Made by a program: the position numbers and the translations under genes. 64,000 bases of DNA from Candidatus Borrarchaeum yapensis (GTDB lineage Archaea > Asgardarchaeota > Sifarchaeia > Borrarchaeales > Borrarchaeaceae): assembly GCA_016840515.1 (NCBI GenBank), contig JAEOSF010000003.1, forward strand, positions 38,856 through 102,855, written 5' to 3'. Within the stretch, counting starts at the first letter, position 1. Each line of letters starts with the position of its first letter. The notes below the pieces were generated by a model. The model did no database searches and had not been told where the DNA came from. It saw only the letters and a list, made by a program, of their open reading frames with translations. Of the stretch, positions 45,242-55,178 are shown one piece after another.

Positions 45242-46114
45242 ATGAGTAAAGACTCAAGAAAAACCATCATTCCATTCATCATTTTTGCATATATTATTTT
45301 TGTGATCATTATAGTCAGTACCGGGATGTTCACACCTGAAGTTGAATCAAACGAAATTGTCCCCCTAACAGGCTTGCCAATGCCAATCCATAATCTTTTG
45401 GTTGTTCTCATATGGCCTCTAGTCATGTCAATAGTCTTGTCACTCATATTTCCTAGAGTCTTTGTCCCACTGTTTTTGAAGATAAAACAGTTAATCTGGA
45501 AAGATTATGAAAATGGCTTTATTAAGTTCGAACCAAGAGTCATGACATGGCAAACATTCCTGAAAAGAATGGTCTTTTGCTTTTTGCTTGTAATGGGGCT
45601 TGAGGCATCTTTGGCTCCATTAATCGATCCCTTTTTGTTTTTTACTGCCAGCCAAGAACAAGAACTTATCGAAATAGGTCTTGCCGAATCGCCTGAACTT
45701 GTTAGGTACGTCATGGCATACTTCGGTGCCTTAGCCATGATAATTGTACCACTCGCTGTAGGACTGTGGTCAATTGGATGGACATTTCATGATTCGGGTA
45801 TTGTTCACTTCAAAGTCCCCGAATCAAATGAAAAGTTTCAAGAGATTGAACCTGTCCATTATCGCTGGGTTAATTGGCTGGGAGGCTATGCAGGTCTTTC
45901 CGCTATATTTTTCTATACCGGTGCTTTGTATGCATACCTTACAGTACCAAGCTACTGGATAGGAGATATGATCTGGAGTTTTGCTTTTTCTATTGTTCTA
46001 ATTGTTGTAATGGGTCCATCATATCTCGCCTACTGGAAACTGGCGCCAAAATTTCTTTCAAAAGGATTTAAAGAAGTAAGAAGGATCTCGAAATCTGATA
46101 TACTCAAAATATAG
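45242..46114 (+). CDS. Multi-pass membrane protein of unknown function
   Basis: ATG 45242 (MSKDSRKTIIPF) gives a 290-residue protein with about six transmembrane helices (roughly residues 10-30, 48-78, 100-125, 150-175, 205-230 and 240-262) and a basic C terminus (FKEVRRISKSDILKI). A TTG at 45185 would add 19 hydrophobic residues and is less likely. No family was recognised. The SD (GGGAAG) is weak. Confidence 0.6.
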   Translation: MSKDSRKTIIPFIIFAYIIFVIIIVSTGMFTPEVESNEIVPLTGLPMPIHNLLVVLIWPLVMSIVLSLIFPRVFVPLFLKIKQLIWKDYENGFIKFEPRVMTWQTFLKRMVFCFLLVMGLEASLAPLIDPFLFFTASQEQELIEIGLAESPELVRYVMAYFGALAMIIVPLAVGLWSIGWTFHDSGIVHFKVPESNEKFQEIEPVHYRWVNWLGGYAGLSAIFFYTGALYAYLTVPSYWIGDMIWSFAFSIVLIVVMGPSYLAYWKLAPKFLSKGFKEVRRISKSDILKI

Positions 46115-46120
46115 ACTAAA

Positions 46121-46915
46121 CTAGTGATATTCGTGAGTTGTTGGCAAATCTCGTACTAAAAACCCTTTTTCCTCTAACTTAGACATTATTTCGAGCGCTT
46201 TTCTAGGAGAAACAAAAATTTCATATGCTTTTAGTTTCGATCTAAGATCCATAGCAGTGGTTCCATTATTTGTTTCGAGAATATGGAGGCTGTATTTTTC
46301 GGTTTTTTTCCATCTTCCTAATTGTCTCACCGATTCTTCTAACTGAACACCATTACTAAATTGAAAAGGAGTTCTATAAAATTGCCATAACTGGTCATTT
46401 TGCAAGTATGGACAATTCTTGACTTCGTATACATTACAAAAGATACATGAACGTTTAAGTGGTTTATCAACAAAGGTACATCTTTTTCTAAACCATCTTT
46501 TTTTCAAGAATGGACAGGGAATCTTAAGAAGTGTTCTCCGAAGGGTATATTCCAGTTCATCCTTTAGGGATGGCATTTGTGTCATTGTTAAATGATTAAT
46601 TCCATCATATTCAAGAATTAGAATGACTTGACGCAGGGCTTCTGAGAGTTTCTTAAGTAACATCTCAACAACTTCATTATCTGTATCGATATCTTCAATA
46701 ACTCCGAGAATTATTTTTTTACTTAAGGCTCGAAATATTGTACGAATTTCTTGGAACAGAATTTTGTTAATTTGCTTTTGAAAAAATATTTGGACTGATC
46801 CAAAAATCGCTTCTAATAGCCCATTAACTAGATTTGAGTCTAAACTCTTTTTAGTTCCAGTTCTATAGCTATAAATACAGTTGCCATCCTTAATTAGGAA
46901 TATATTATGGATCAA
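46121..46915 (-). CDS. Longin/roadblock-like domain with zinc-cluster and winged-helix-like tail
   Basis: This 264-residue protein starts IHNIFLIKDGNCIYSY and continues with a helix-rich stretch (NGLLEAIFGSVQIFF), a layout typical of Asgard longin-like proteins that share the fold of membrane-traffic subunits in eukaryotes. Residues about 130-170 hold Cys residues (CPFL, CTFV, CIFCNVYEVKNC) suggesting a zinc or Fe-S site. The last 90 residues (ETNNGTTAMDLRSKLKAYEIFVSP onward) look like a winged helix. TTG start after GGAG. It stands next to an unknown membrane gene. Family assignment is inference. Confidence 0.5.
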   Translation of the reverse strand: MIHNIFLIKDGNCIYSYRTGTKKSLDSNLVNGLLEAIFGSVQIFFQKQINKILFQEIRTIFRALSKKIILGVIEDIDTDNEVVEMLLKKLSEALRQVILILEYDGINHLTMTQMPSLKDELEYTLRRTLLKIPCPFLKKRWFRKRCTFVDKPLKRSCIFCNVYEVKNCPYLQNDQLWQFYRTPFQFSNGVQLEESVRQLGRWKKTEKYSLHILETNNGTTAMDLRSKLKAYEIFVSPRKALEIMSKLEEKGFLVRDLPTTHEYH

Positions 46916-47169
46916 TGACGTTTAACTCCTTTCTAAATGCACAATAGTGCTAGAAAGCCTAAGTATCATTTCACAAGTAATAGACTCAAAAATAAATTTT
47001 ATAATTTATAGTGAATTCATCCGCATTAATCCACTATATATGTAATTTAGTTCAATGCAAATTGTTATACAGAATTAACTTTGGACTATTTTCAAATTTT
47101 TCATCGAAATTGCATACGAAAAATAAAAGTGAAAACATGAAGATATCATTCAAGCACGGAGGTAATATG

Positions 47170-47334
47170 ATGGCGAAATGGGCTTGTTTAGCATGTGATT
47201 ATGTGTATGATGAAGAAAATGGCGATCCTGAAAATTCAATAGAACCTGGCACTCTTTTCGAAGATATTCCAGATGATTGGCTCTGTCCAGTTTGTTTTGT
47301 TGGCAAAAACATGTTTGAAAAACTTGCGGATTAG
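47170..47334 (+). CDS. Rubredoxin
   Basis: The 54-residue protein [18 protein letters not shown] ... [12 protein letters not shown] has the two CxxC loops (CLAC and CPVC) that bind one iron, the usual rubredoxin length and the acidic middle. ATG 47170 is six bases after GGAGGT. An ATG at 47167 is almost equal. It is an electron carrier for oxidoreductases and peroxide or superoxide detoxification. It converges on the geranylgeranyl reductase gene. Confidence 0.93.
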   Translation: MAKWACLACDYVYDEENGDPENSIEPGTLFEDIPDDWLCPVCFVGKNMFEKLAD

Positions 47335-47337
47335 CAG

Positions 47338-48405
47338 TCACTTATAATAATCTTCGAAGACAACCCACGTTTTTTTTACTATTTCATTAAAATCTTGCTG
47401 GGGATTATTCCAGTATGATTCAAAGAATTTTCTTTTTTGCGCTGCATGCATGAGTGAATCACCAAAAGAGTCAATACATTCCTCTTCATATTCTTTTAGA
47501 ATTTCTAAATCTTCTTCTTGAACCGCTTCCACAACATATTTTCCAGCAAGCTGTCCACAAAGCAGAGCAAATGGTATACCGGCACCAGTTATTGAATGAC
47601 ATTGCCCGGCTGCATCTCCAACAAATAGAATTTCTTCTTTATGAAGAGTTAGCAATCCTCCAGCAGGGATCATTCCTGCCATTATCGCTAACTTTTGATT
47701 AGAAATTATGTCTTGTTTTACCAGTTCTTTAACAAATATCTTTAGAGCCTCTCGTGGCGGTATTCCAAACTTAAGACTTACACCAACTCCAACGTTACAT
47801 ACATCATCTTTTGGAAATAACCAACCATAGCCTCCAGGTATGTACTTTCGAAAATAAACCTCTGTAAAGTCCCTTTTTTCTTTTAATGGCATTGAAAATT
47901 GATTTGCATATATATATGTGGTGTTAAATATTCCTAGAGTTTTTCCCGTCACAGATTTTGGACCACTTGCATCCACAATTATTTTCGGAGAAATAAATTG
48001 TTCCTGTTTTCCTTCGCGTATCTTAACTTTATTTCTATGGATACCTAACGCTTCTGTTTTAGTAAAAATATGTGTTCCCATTTCCTCTGCTTTCTCAGCT
48101 AAGTGTTTATCAAACAAATCTCTGTGAATAATATATCCTTTGGATTCAGTAACGGTTACATCACCGTTTGGCATAACTGTATGCATGTAGTTAATTTTCT
48201 GTGCAATTATTTCCTTTTTTGAATCAGTAAAATAAGCAACTTGGAAAGGTATGTGTTCAGCACATTGCACTGGCACACCCAACTCTTTTCTTTTATCAAT
48301 AAGAACAACATCTAATCCGTCTTTTGCAATACACCTGGCAGTTGTGCTTCCAGCTGGTCCAGCGCCAATTACTAATACTTCACATTCTGTTGGAATTGCC
48401 ATCAT
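47338..48405 (-). CDS. Geranylgeranyl reductase family flavoprotein
   Basis: This 355-residue FAD protein opens with EVLVIGAGPAGSTTARCIA (dinucleotide-binding fold), then CAEHIPF and PGGYGWLFPK, a GGR signature, and FVGDAAGQCHSITGAGIP. In archaea such enzymes saturate the isoprenoid chains of membrane lipids. A chlorin reductase role is less likely here. Its ATG overlaps the lipoate ligase stop by one base (TAATG), so the two are cotranscribed. The link to lipoate could be incidental. Confidence 0.88.
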   Translation of the reverse strand: MMAIPTECEVLVIGAGPAGSTTARCIAKDGLDVVLIDKRKELGVPVQCAEHIPFQVAYFTDSKKEIIAQKINYMHTVMPNGDVTVTESKGYIIHRDLFDKHLAEKAEEMGTHIFTKTEALGIHRNKVKIREGKQEQFISPKIIVDASGPKSVTGKTLGIFNTTYIYANQFSMPLKEKRDFTEVYFRKYIPGGYGWLFPKDDVCNVGVGVSLKFGIPPREALKIFVKELVKQDIISNQKLAIMAGMIPAGGLLTLHKEEILFVGDAAGQCHSITGAGIPFALLCGQLAGKYVVEAVQEEDLEILKEYEEECIDSFGDSLMHAAQKRKFFESYWNNPQQDFNEIVKKTWVVFEDYYK

Positions 48406-49976
48406 TATGAGCGAACTCTAACGTTTTCAATGATTTTTTTTAATAGATCAAGTTTCAGGTCTGTTTGATGACCAAAGACGCCCTCGTACGCTTCTTTTTC
48501 TTTACCGAGTTCATAGCACGTGGATGAATCGATATCAATTAGTAAACCGCCGAGCCCAGATTCTCGAAATGCTTTTTGCCGTTTTTCGAAAAACGCTTCG
48601 CAACAACAACCTATATATGACTGAATACCTTCACTTTGGAGCTGTTTAAAGGTCTCAACAAGATGCTCAAAACTGCAGATACTTATAACTCGCAAGTTCT
48701 TTTCTTGACCAATATCGTAAGCTTCGCCTATACTGCAACCTCCACATCTTGCACAATAATCTTCGTTTCTAAACTCGCAATCTGGAAGCTTAGCACAATA
48801 CGGCAGAAGTAAAACCGTATTATTTTTCAATAGATTTCCAAATGAATCATTAACGACAAATATTGAATTTGCCTCATCTATGCTAAGACCAGCATATTCT
48901 AATTTCTCAAGTGCCTCGTTAATTGCCCGATAAATGTCATCTTCGGATATGCCTAAAAATCTCGGTTTTTTTTCTACAAAAAATTTGTGGAGATTCTCCT
49001 TTAGATTTACAATTGGAGTGCTTTTAAGACTAGCTTCTAAGTCATAAACTGTCCTTGCTGGATCTACGAAGAAGTCTCCTGTTATCAAAGCTTGCTTTAT
49101 ATATCGCATTTTTGCATCAACATGAAGATTGACCCTTAACAGACCTCCATCTACTTTGTAGATCGATCGCAACATTTGACTGTAGTTTTGAGGTTCTGCT
49201 GTCAAATAAATCCATTCATCTGATACTTTTTCTGCAAGCTCCTTTTGAAGCAAAGATTGTTCACGAGTAGTTAATGAGTCTGCTCTAAATTGTATCCCTA
49301 GTTCTTCAGAAAAGCCTTGCAGCAAAGTTGTTTTAATTTTTTCAAGAGGCGGTATAGTTCCTAACTCTTCCTTAAGACAGGTCACACGATCCCTAGCAGA
49401 TTCAATTCCTCGTTTAGTTAGTTTTTCTATAGGAATCCTCAATGCTTTAAGCATCATTTCCATATCTGTGTCAATTAACAAAGTTCCTTGGTAAAGACAA
49501 GCCTTATCCTCAAAAACGCCCCCTGTTCCAGATATCTTCTTGCCACTAACCTCAATATCATTCCTAGGTCTAAATTCTGCCTTTAAACCTAATTTTTGAA
49601 GACCTTTGACTGCACCTACACAGACTTTTTTTGTTATCTTCTCAAGATTTCTTCCTACATCTACATCATCGCTATTGAAAACCAATTCCCAACCTATTTG
49701 AGATTCATCAAAAAAAATAGCACCGCCACCTGTAATTCGACGATTGATATCAATTCCCTTTGAATTACAATAACTTACTCTGACCTCGTGAGCCACTGTT
49801 TGATGGTATCCGATCAAAACTACGGGAGGTGAAAACTGTAAAAATCTGAAGATATTGGGACTCTTACTTTCATTTCGCTCTTGAAGTAATATTGCGTCCA
49901 GAGCCATGTTTTCGGCACCAGTAAGTACACCTGTATCCAATAGACGCCAAATTCTGCTGTTTTCACCTGCATCCAT
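48405..49976 (-). CDS. Lipoate-protein ligase fused to a DUF116 domain
   Basis: The N-terminal half (residues 1 to about 250) is a lipoate/biotin ligase fold: GTENMALD-like start, NRRITGGGAIFFDESQIGW and GKKISGTGGVF with the catalytic Lys. It is followed by the LplA C-terminal accessory region. The last 150 residues are a Cys-rich DUF116 domain (CAKLPDCEFRNEDYCARCGG, GCCCEAFF). ATG 49976 is chosen since GAGGT is six bases upstream. It probably ligates lipoate or octanoate to lipoyl domains. DUF116 is unassigned and may handle a metal or redox step. It is divergent from a LipS-like radical SAM gene. Confidence 0.85.
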   Translation of the reverse strand: MDAGENSRIWRLLDTGVLTGAENMALDAILLQERNESKSPNIFRFLQFSPPVVLIGYHQTVAHEVRVSYCNSKGIDINRRITGGGAIFFDESQIGWELVFNSDDVDVGRNLEKITKKVCVGAVKGLQKLGLKAEFRPRNDIEVSGKKISGTGGVFEDKACLYQGTLLIDTDMEMMLKALRIPIEKLTKRGIESARDRVTCLKEELGTIPPLEKIKTTLLQGFSEELGIQFRADSLTTREQSLLQKELAEKVSDEWIYLTAEPQNYSQMLRSIYKVDGGLLRVNLHVDAKMRYIKQALITGDFFVDPARTVYDLEASLKSTPIVNLKENLHKFFVEKKPRFLGISEDDIYRAINEALEKLEYAGLSIDEANSIFVVNDSFGNLLKNNTVLLLPYCAKLPDCEFRNEDYCARCGGCSIGEAYDIGQEKNLRVISICSFEHLVETFKQLQSEGIQSYIGCCCEAFFEKRQKAFRESGLGGLLIDIDSSTCYELGKEKEAYEGVFGHQTDLKLDLLKKIIENVRVRS

Positions 49977-50144
49977 GTTCTTACCTCGCTGTTCTGCCAT
50001 GAAATGTGAAAAGTTTTATATGTCTTAGCGCACAGCCTCTTAAGGATTTGTCTGATATGCAGTAATGATAAACCTTTTTATGTCTGCAGATATTTTAAAT
50101 GAAACTGAATTATCTAGTGAAGTACTTTCAAAGAGGGCTTTATT

Positions 50145-51293
50145 ATGGATAAAGCAAAATCTCGAGAGATTGAGGAAAATACTGTAAAAGAGTCACCTGA
50201 GCACCTACAGATGTCTCTGGCCGCAGCGATGACACTTGGCCTAAAACCAGGATCATTTTATAAGGACGCTACATTACCGTGTGTGAACCTTTTATTGACT
50301 TACGAAGAAGGCTGTTTTGCGCGATGTGCTTACTGTGGTTTAAGTTACATAAGAGAATGTGAAAGCGAACTTCATAAAGATAAATCTTTTATCAGAGTTG
50401 AATGGCCAACTCATGACCTTAATACAATAATTCAAAAACTAAACTCGAAAGAGAAATGTTCTCACGTAGAACGTGTCTGTATTTCAATGCTCACAAATAA
50501 AAGAGCCCTCCAAGATACTATCATCGTGGCAAAAAGAATCAAAAGTGAAACAGATTTATTGATTTCTGCCTTGATCACGCCGACTATCGTTAATAAGGAC
50601 TGGATTGTGGCTTTAAAAAATGCGGGTGTAGATAAGATAGGTATCGCAATCGATGCCGCTACTCCCGAATTATTTAATAAATTTAGAGGTAAAGATATAC
50701 GAGGCCCACATCGCTGGGAAACATATTGGAAGATTATTCAAGAGGGACTTCAGGTTTTTGGAAGTAATAACGTTGGGATACACTTAATCGTAGGACTCGG
50801 GGAAACAGAAGAAGAAATGGCACAAATATTTCAACAAGCTGCTGATCGTGAAGTTCTCATACACCTTTTCTCATTTTTCCCAGAACCTGGCTCTCCTTTA
50901 GAAAATAGAGAGCAACCCCCAATCGGACAGTATCGAAGAATGCAATTAGCAAGATTTCTTATTGAAGAGAAGAAAACACGTATCGAAAATATGAAATTTG
51001 ATAATGAGGGACGACTTATCGATTTTGGCATCCCAGAACAATTTTTAAAAGAAATAATCAATACAGGCATACCATTTATGACAAGCGGTTGCCCAGGTTC
51101 TACTCTACGCGTTGCATGTACCAGACCTTATGCGAATTCTACACCTTATCAGGCATATATTGGTGAGTGTAGAAATTTTCCATATCAACCCAGTACGAAA
51201 GAAATAGATCTAGTTCTACAACAGTTGCTCGATTATTCAGATCGACTTTCACTAGAGTCTTTAAAAAGTGATTCTTTTTTCGATGATAATTGA
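50145..51293 (+). CDS. Radical SAM enzyme, LipS-type (biotin synthase-related)
   Basis: This 382-residue protein has the CxxxCxxC cluster motif as CFARCAYC (about residues 56-63), preceded by LLTYEEG, and continues with a TIM-barrel region including ISALITPTIV, VDKIGIAIDAATPELF, GIHLIVGLGETEEE and LFSFFPEPGSPLE. This order matches the group that includes one of the two archaeal LipS enzymes, which insert sulfur into octanoyl chains. The ATG follows GAGGG. It lies divergent from the lipoate ligase-DUF116 gene. A partner-like radical SAM gene is at 63.5 kb. The exact enzyme (LipS1 or LipS2) is an inference. Confidence 0.75.
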   Translation: MDKAKSREIEENTVKESPEHLQMSLAAAMTLGLKPGSFYKDATLPCVNLLLTYEEGCFARCAYCGLSYIRECESELHKDKSFIRVEWPTHDLNTIIQKLNSKEKCSHVERVCISMLTNKRALQDTIIVAKRIKSETDLLISALITPTIVNKDWIVALKNAGVDKIGIAIDAATPELFNKFRGKDIRGPHRWETYWKIIQEGLQVFGSNNVGIHLIVGLGETEEEMAQIFQQAADREVLIHLFSFFPEPGSPLENREQPPIGQYRRMQLARFLIEEKKTRIENMKFDNEGRLIDFGIPEQFLKEIINTGIPFMTSGCPGSTLRVACTRPYANSTPYQAYIGECRNFPYQPSTKEIDLVLQQLLDYSDRLSLESLKSDSFFDDN

Positions 51294-51411
51294 TTTTTGC
51301 CATGAGATCAATTATACACTTGTGGGAATAAGATCCTATTTTACTATCACCTGTTTTTAAAGAAAGTTTGTAATCCCAAAAGATGTACTTTTATTACAAC
51401 TATTAATTGCT

Positions 51412-53973
51412 CTATGTCTCTTCTTTTTTTCGTCTTTTTTCTTCTTGTTTCCTTAATTTTTCTTCTTCTTTTCTTCGCTTTTCCTCTTCCTTTCTTCTCG
51501 TTTCTTCTTCCTTTATTCGATTCAATGCATCTTGCTCTTTTCTTTTTGACTCGTCCTGGAATTTAACTCGAACTCTTTTTAGATCTTCTTTAGCAGTCTC
51601 ATTTTTTTCTTCTATTACCACTACCTTCTCTAGACAATCAATAGCCCATTGATAATACCCCAGGTCCTCGTAAATTAACCCCATATTGTACCATGCAAAT
51701 GAATAATCGGAGTTGATTTGCGTTGCTTTTTGAAAATTTTCAATTGCTTTGTTGTTATCGCCTAATTCCTTGTAAATTAATCCTATTTGAGACCAAATAT
51801 CAAAACGATTAGGATCGACTGATAATGCATTTTGAAAGCATTTAAGTGCATTTTCAAAATTGCCTATCTTCTTATAAACTGATCCTAAGAGGATCCTAAT
51901 GTTAATACTCCCTGGGTTAATTTCCACCGCTTTTTGATAAAATTCAATAGCGTTTTCATTCTCACCTAACTCTTCGTAAATTGATCCTATATTGCTTAAT
52001 ATACTAACATTTTGTGGATCTATCTCTAATGCTTTTTCATAACTCGCAAGTACATTTTCCATCTCGCCTAACTCTTTATGAACTAATGCTTTGCGTTGCC
52101 ACATATCTACATTTGTGGGATCGATTTCTAATGCCTTTTCATAACTCGCAAGTACATTTTCCATCTCGCCTAACTCTTTATGAACTAATGCTTTGCGTTG
52201 CCATGTTTCTGAATCATTAGGATTTATTGACAATGCCTTTTCATAGCAAGGAATTACTTTATTGTGATTTCTAAGTTCGTGGTAAATCAATCCCATATGT
52301 TTCCACGTATCTGCATCTTTTGGATTGATTTGGGAATACTGAAAAAAACATTTGAGAGCTCTATTGTAAATCTCTATATCTTTTTGACCCGCTTGAGACC
52401 GATGGATAGCAAGACTATAGTAGGCGAATCCTAGTTCTTTCCGCGCCTCTACATGAGCAGGGTTGAGTTCTAAAGCCATTGTATAGTTGGATATCGCTGA
52501 TTCAAAGTTGCCTAATTTTGCATCAGCGTGTCCTAATCCGTCAAACACCCAATAAAGCCTCTCATTAAGTTCTAATGCTTGGGTAAATTCGTTTATAGTT
52601 TGTTCATAGTTTCCTTGCTCATAATACTTTTTACCAGTTTTAAAATAAGTTTCTAGTCGAAACTGGAGATTTTTTGTCTCTATCAAAGAATCACTAGCGT
52701 CCCCATAGTTAGGGAATATTTCTAATGCCGTCTTAAAGCAATCTATTGCCCAATTGTAAACTCCTAATTCTTTGTATACTAAGCCCATTGAATGCCAAGC
52801 GTCTTTTTGTTTGAAATTGATTGAAATTGCTTTTTGATAACATTTTAAAGCCGTTATCAAATTTTCAGTGGCAGTCCCTAGAGCATGTAGCGAATCTGTT
52901 TTGGGTTTCCCAATTACTTTTTTTAATCCTCCAATAAGTTTTTTTGTTGCTTGTTGCTTAGTTGGTTCCTTCACGTCTTCATCGAGTGTACTTGTGTAGA
53001 AAGTAGATCCTAGTTCATACCAAGCATTCGCAAAATTTGGTTTGAGTATTACTGCTTTATCATAGTTGTAAATTGCATCCTCATATTTTCCTAAAACTGA
53101 ATATGCAAATCCTATTTCGTATAAAACTGTTGGAAGATTTTGATTAAGCCTCAGTGCTTTTTTATATACATTTATAGCATTTTGATACTGTTTTTGCGTG
53201 ATATTTGCCTTTCCTTCCTGCAGATATCTGTCAATTTCATCTTTCTGCATTTTTGCATCTTTGATTGCCTTATCAGCTTCAGAATTTGGATTTATATTCA
53301 CTGCCTTTTGATAGCATTCAATTGCCCAATTATATCTGCCTAAACTAAGGTATGAAACACCCATACTCATCCAAGATTTATCATGTCCGGGATTTAATTC
53401 CACTGCCCTTTGGAAATATTCAAGAGCCTGCGAAAACTGGTCCATTTTATTAAGATAGACTCCAGTGTTATGCCAAGCAAACAAATAATATGGGTCTATT
53501 TCCAACGTTTTTCTCATACATTGAATAGCCTGAGGGTAGTCGCCAAGCTTTCCATACTCAATACCCATGTCGTTCCATACTTCTAAATTCTCTGGATCGT
53601 ATTGTGTCGCTTTTCGATAACATTCAATCCCTTGTCGAAGGTCTTTTTTCTTGTAAGATTTAGTTCTATATTTTGTTGTATATGCAAATCCCATTAAGTG
53701 CCACGCTTTTCCAATTTCAGGAGCGTCAGGATCTTTATGTAATGCGGTTTTAAGAAATGTAATAGCATTTTCGAACTTGCCCAACCTAGCATAGCAGAAT
53801 CCTATTCCAAATCGAGCCCTATTACGCTTTGAATCATCACGGAACGCCTTCTTGTAGTTTTCTAATGCGTTCTGGTATTTACCTTGAGCCGATAGTAACT
53901 TTCCTTGCTCTAGAAGTTCCTCTCCTTGTTCAAAAAGTTCATTTCCCGTTTTCAGGTAGTCTTCTAAAGACAT
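51412..53973 (-). CDS. Giant TPR protein, copy 1, with charged single-helix tail
   Basis: The 853-residue protein consists of about 20 tetratricopeptide repeats (for example NPGHDKSWMSMGVSYLSLG, NPNDSETWQRKALVHKELG) and a C-terminal tail rich in alternating Lys, Arg and Glu that may form a single extended helix. It has no signal peptide or transmembrane segment. The start is ATG 53973 (MSLEDYL), seven bases after GAGGGG. It pairs with a close paralogue at 55179. TPR proteins build multiprotein assemblies. Partners here may be the neighbouring zinc-ribbon proteins. Confidence 0.85.
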   Translation of the reverse strand: MSLEDYLKTGNELFEQGEELLEQGKLLSAQGKYQNALENYKKAFRDDSKRNRARFGIGFCYARLGKFENAITFLKTALHKDPDAPEIGKAWHLMGFAYTTKYRTKSYKKKDLRQGIECYRKATQYDPENLEVWNDMGIEYGKLGDYPQAIQCMRKTLEIDPYYLFAWHNTGVYLNKMDQFSQALEYFQRAVELNPGHDKSWMSMGVSYLSLGRYNWAIECYQKAVNINPNSEADKAIKDAKMQKDEIDRYLQEGKANITQKQYQNAINVYKKALRLNQNLPTVLYEIGFAYSVLGKYEDAIYNYDKAVILKPNFANAWYELGSTFYTSTLDEDVKEPTKQQATKKLIGGLKKVIGKPKTDSLHALGTATENLITALKCYQKAISINFKQKDAWHSMGLVYKELGVYNWAIDCFKTALEIFPNYGDASDSLIETKNLQFRLETYFKTGKKYYEQGNYEQTINEFTQALELNERLYWVFDGLGHADAKLGNFESAISNYTMALELNPAHVEARKELGFAYYSLAIHRSQAGQKDIEIYNRALKCFFQYSQINPKDADTWKHMGLIYHELRNHNKVIPCYEKALSINPNDSETWQRKALVHKELGEMENVLASYEKALEIDPTNVDMWQRKALVHKELGEMENVLASYEKALEIDPQNVSILSNIGSIYEELGENENAIEFYQKAVEINPGSINIRILLGSVYKKIGNFENALKCFQNALSVDPNRFDIWSQIGLIYKELGDNNKAIENFQKATQINSDYSFAWYNMGLIYEDLGYYQWAIDCLEKVVVIEEKNETAKEDLKRVRVKFQDESKRKEQDALNRIKEEETRRKEEEKRRKEEEKLRKQEEKRRKKEET
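52039..52203 (-). repeat. Recently duplicated TPR unit (102-base offset)
   Basis: Bases 52039-52101 are identical to 52141-52203, and the flanks match with one difference. This is a 34-residue duplication inside the TPR array of copy 1. Confidence 0.8.
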
Positions 53974-54306
53974 TACCATGCCCCTCTCAAAAGCTGTAGA
54001 TTAGTATATTAGATCCTTTACTCTACTCTAATCAAGTGTATGGTTGATTTAATCTATACCTCTGATAATCCTTCCATATTTTAATTTCAATTTAATAGGA
54101 ATTATCTTTGGAATGTATACTTTAACTGATAATATTTATTAACAAAAAAAAATCATTTATACGTTTAAGATCATCTCAAGAGTTTGAGTTGTTTCAGCAT
54201 CCCTTAAGCTCTTCTTACATTTATAGTAAATGAACTTCTATTAGATAATGTTGAGAAATCCGTATCGTATCTACCTAAACACAGCCTCAATTAGAATTTG
54301 GTAAAA
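53974..54306. other. A+T-rich divergent promoter region
   Basis: The gap between TPR copy 1 and the zinc ribbon-LURP-one gene shows no ORF with an SD, no repeat and no RNA gene. Poly-A and T tracts are present. Confidence 0.5.
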
Positions 54307-55083
54307 ATGGACTATTGTAGTAATTGTGGTAAAGAAATTGAAACTCCAGCAACGTTCTGTCCTTTTTGTGGAACACCTGCAGTTATCAAATCGACTACAA
54401 CTCAATTTATTTCATCACCGTCACCAACAATCCCACCATCTCTAACGATTACTAATCTTCCACCACCCCCACCAACAATCCCACCACCTCCAAAAATCGC
54501 TGTTCCCAAACTTCGTGACTCGACATTGAAGAGTAAAGGTCGCATTACAGGATTATTCTCGCCCCAAAGGACAAGTTACATTATAAATGAAAATAGCTGG
54601 GATTTGGGGAGTGGCGTGATTTTAGATGAACATGGGCATAAAATAGGTATTATGACTCGAAAAATCCTTAGTCTGAGAGCTGAAATTAGTCTCAAAGAAG
54701 CGAATGGAATAGAAGCTGCAAAAATTCATCGGAAACTTGTAGCCCTTAAGCCAACTTATGATATCACAGATGCTTCTGATAAATTGATCGGCAGAATCGA
54801 AAAAGCTCTTATTAGCTTACGCCCAAAACTTGCTGTTCTTGATCAAAATGGAAATAAACTACTTGAAATAAAGGGTAATTTCACAGCATGGGACTTCACT
54901 ATAAAGGATACATTTGGCAATCTTGTGGGCACTGTAAGTAAACTTGATAGATTACAAGATATTATCTTTAGTGGAATATGGGATCAAAGTGATAAATATG
55001 CACTTCAAGTTGAAGGAGACGTGGATAGACGATTAGTTGTCGCGACAGTTATAGCGATTGATAACATGTTCCATGACGAGTAA
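54307..55083 (+). CDS. Zinc ribbon plus LURP-one-like (tubby C2-like) domain protein
   Basis: The 258-residue protein starts with a zinc ribbon (MDYCSNCGKEIETPATFCPFCG, two CxxC pairs), a Pro-rich linker (PPPPPTIPPPPK) and a C-terminal beta-rich domain. That domain holds SWDLGSGVILDEHG, LLEIKGNF and YALQVEGDVDRRLVVATVIAID, which resembles the LURP-one/tubby C2 fold that binds membranes or lipids. An alternative TTG start lies nine bases upstream; neither has an SD. It sits between the two giant TPR genes, facing the first. Role unknown. Confidence 0.65.
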   Translation: MDYCSNCGKEIETPATFCPFCGTPAVIKSTTTQFISSPSPTIPPSLTITNLPPPPPTIPPPPKIAVPKLRDSTLKSKGRITGLFSPQRTSYIINENSWDLGSGVILDEHGHKIGIMTRKILSLRAEISLKEANGIEAAKIHRKLVALKPTYDITDASDKLIGRIEKALISLRPKLAVLDQNGNKLLEIKGNFTAWDFTIKDTFGNLVGTVSKLDRLQDIIFSGIWDQSDKYALQVEGDVDRRLVVATVIAIDNMFHDE

Positions 55084-55178
55084 TTATTTTCTCCAAAAGT
55101 CCTCTGCTTTCTCTTAGAAATATTCTCTTATCGCTCTATTATTCTTCTGTTTTTTCTTGTCAGCGTCTTTATATTTCC

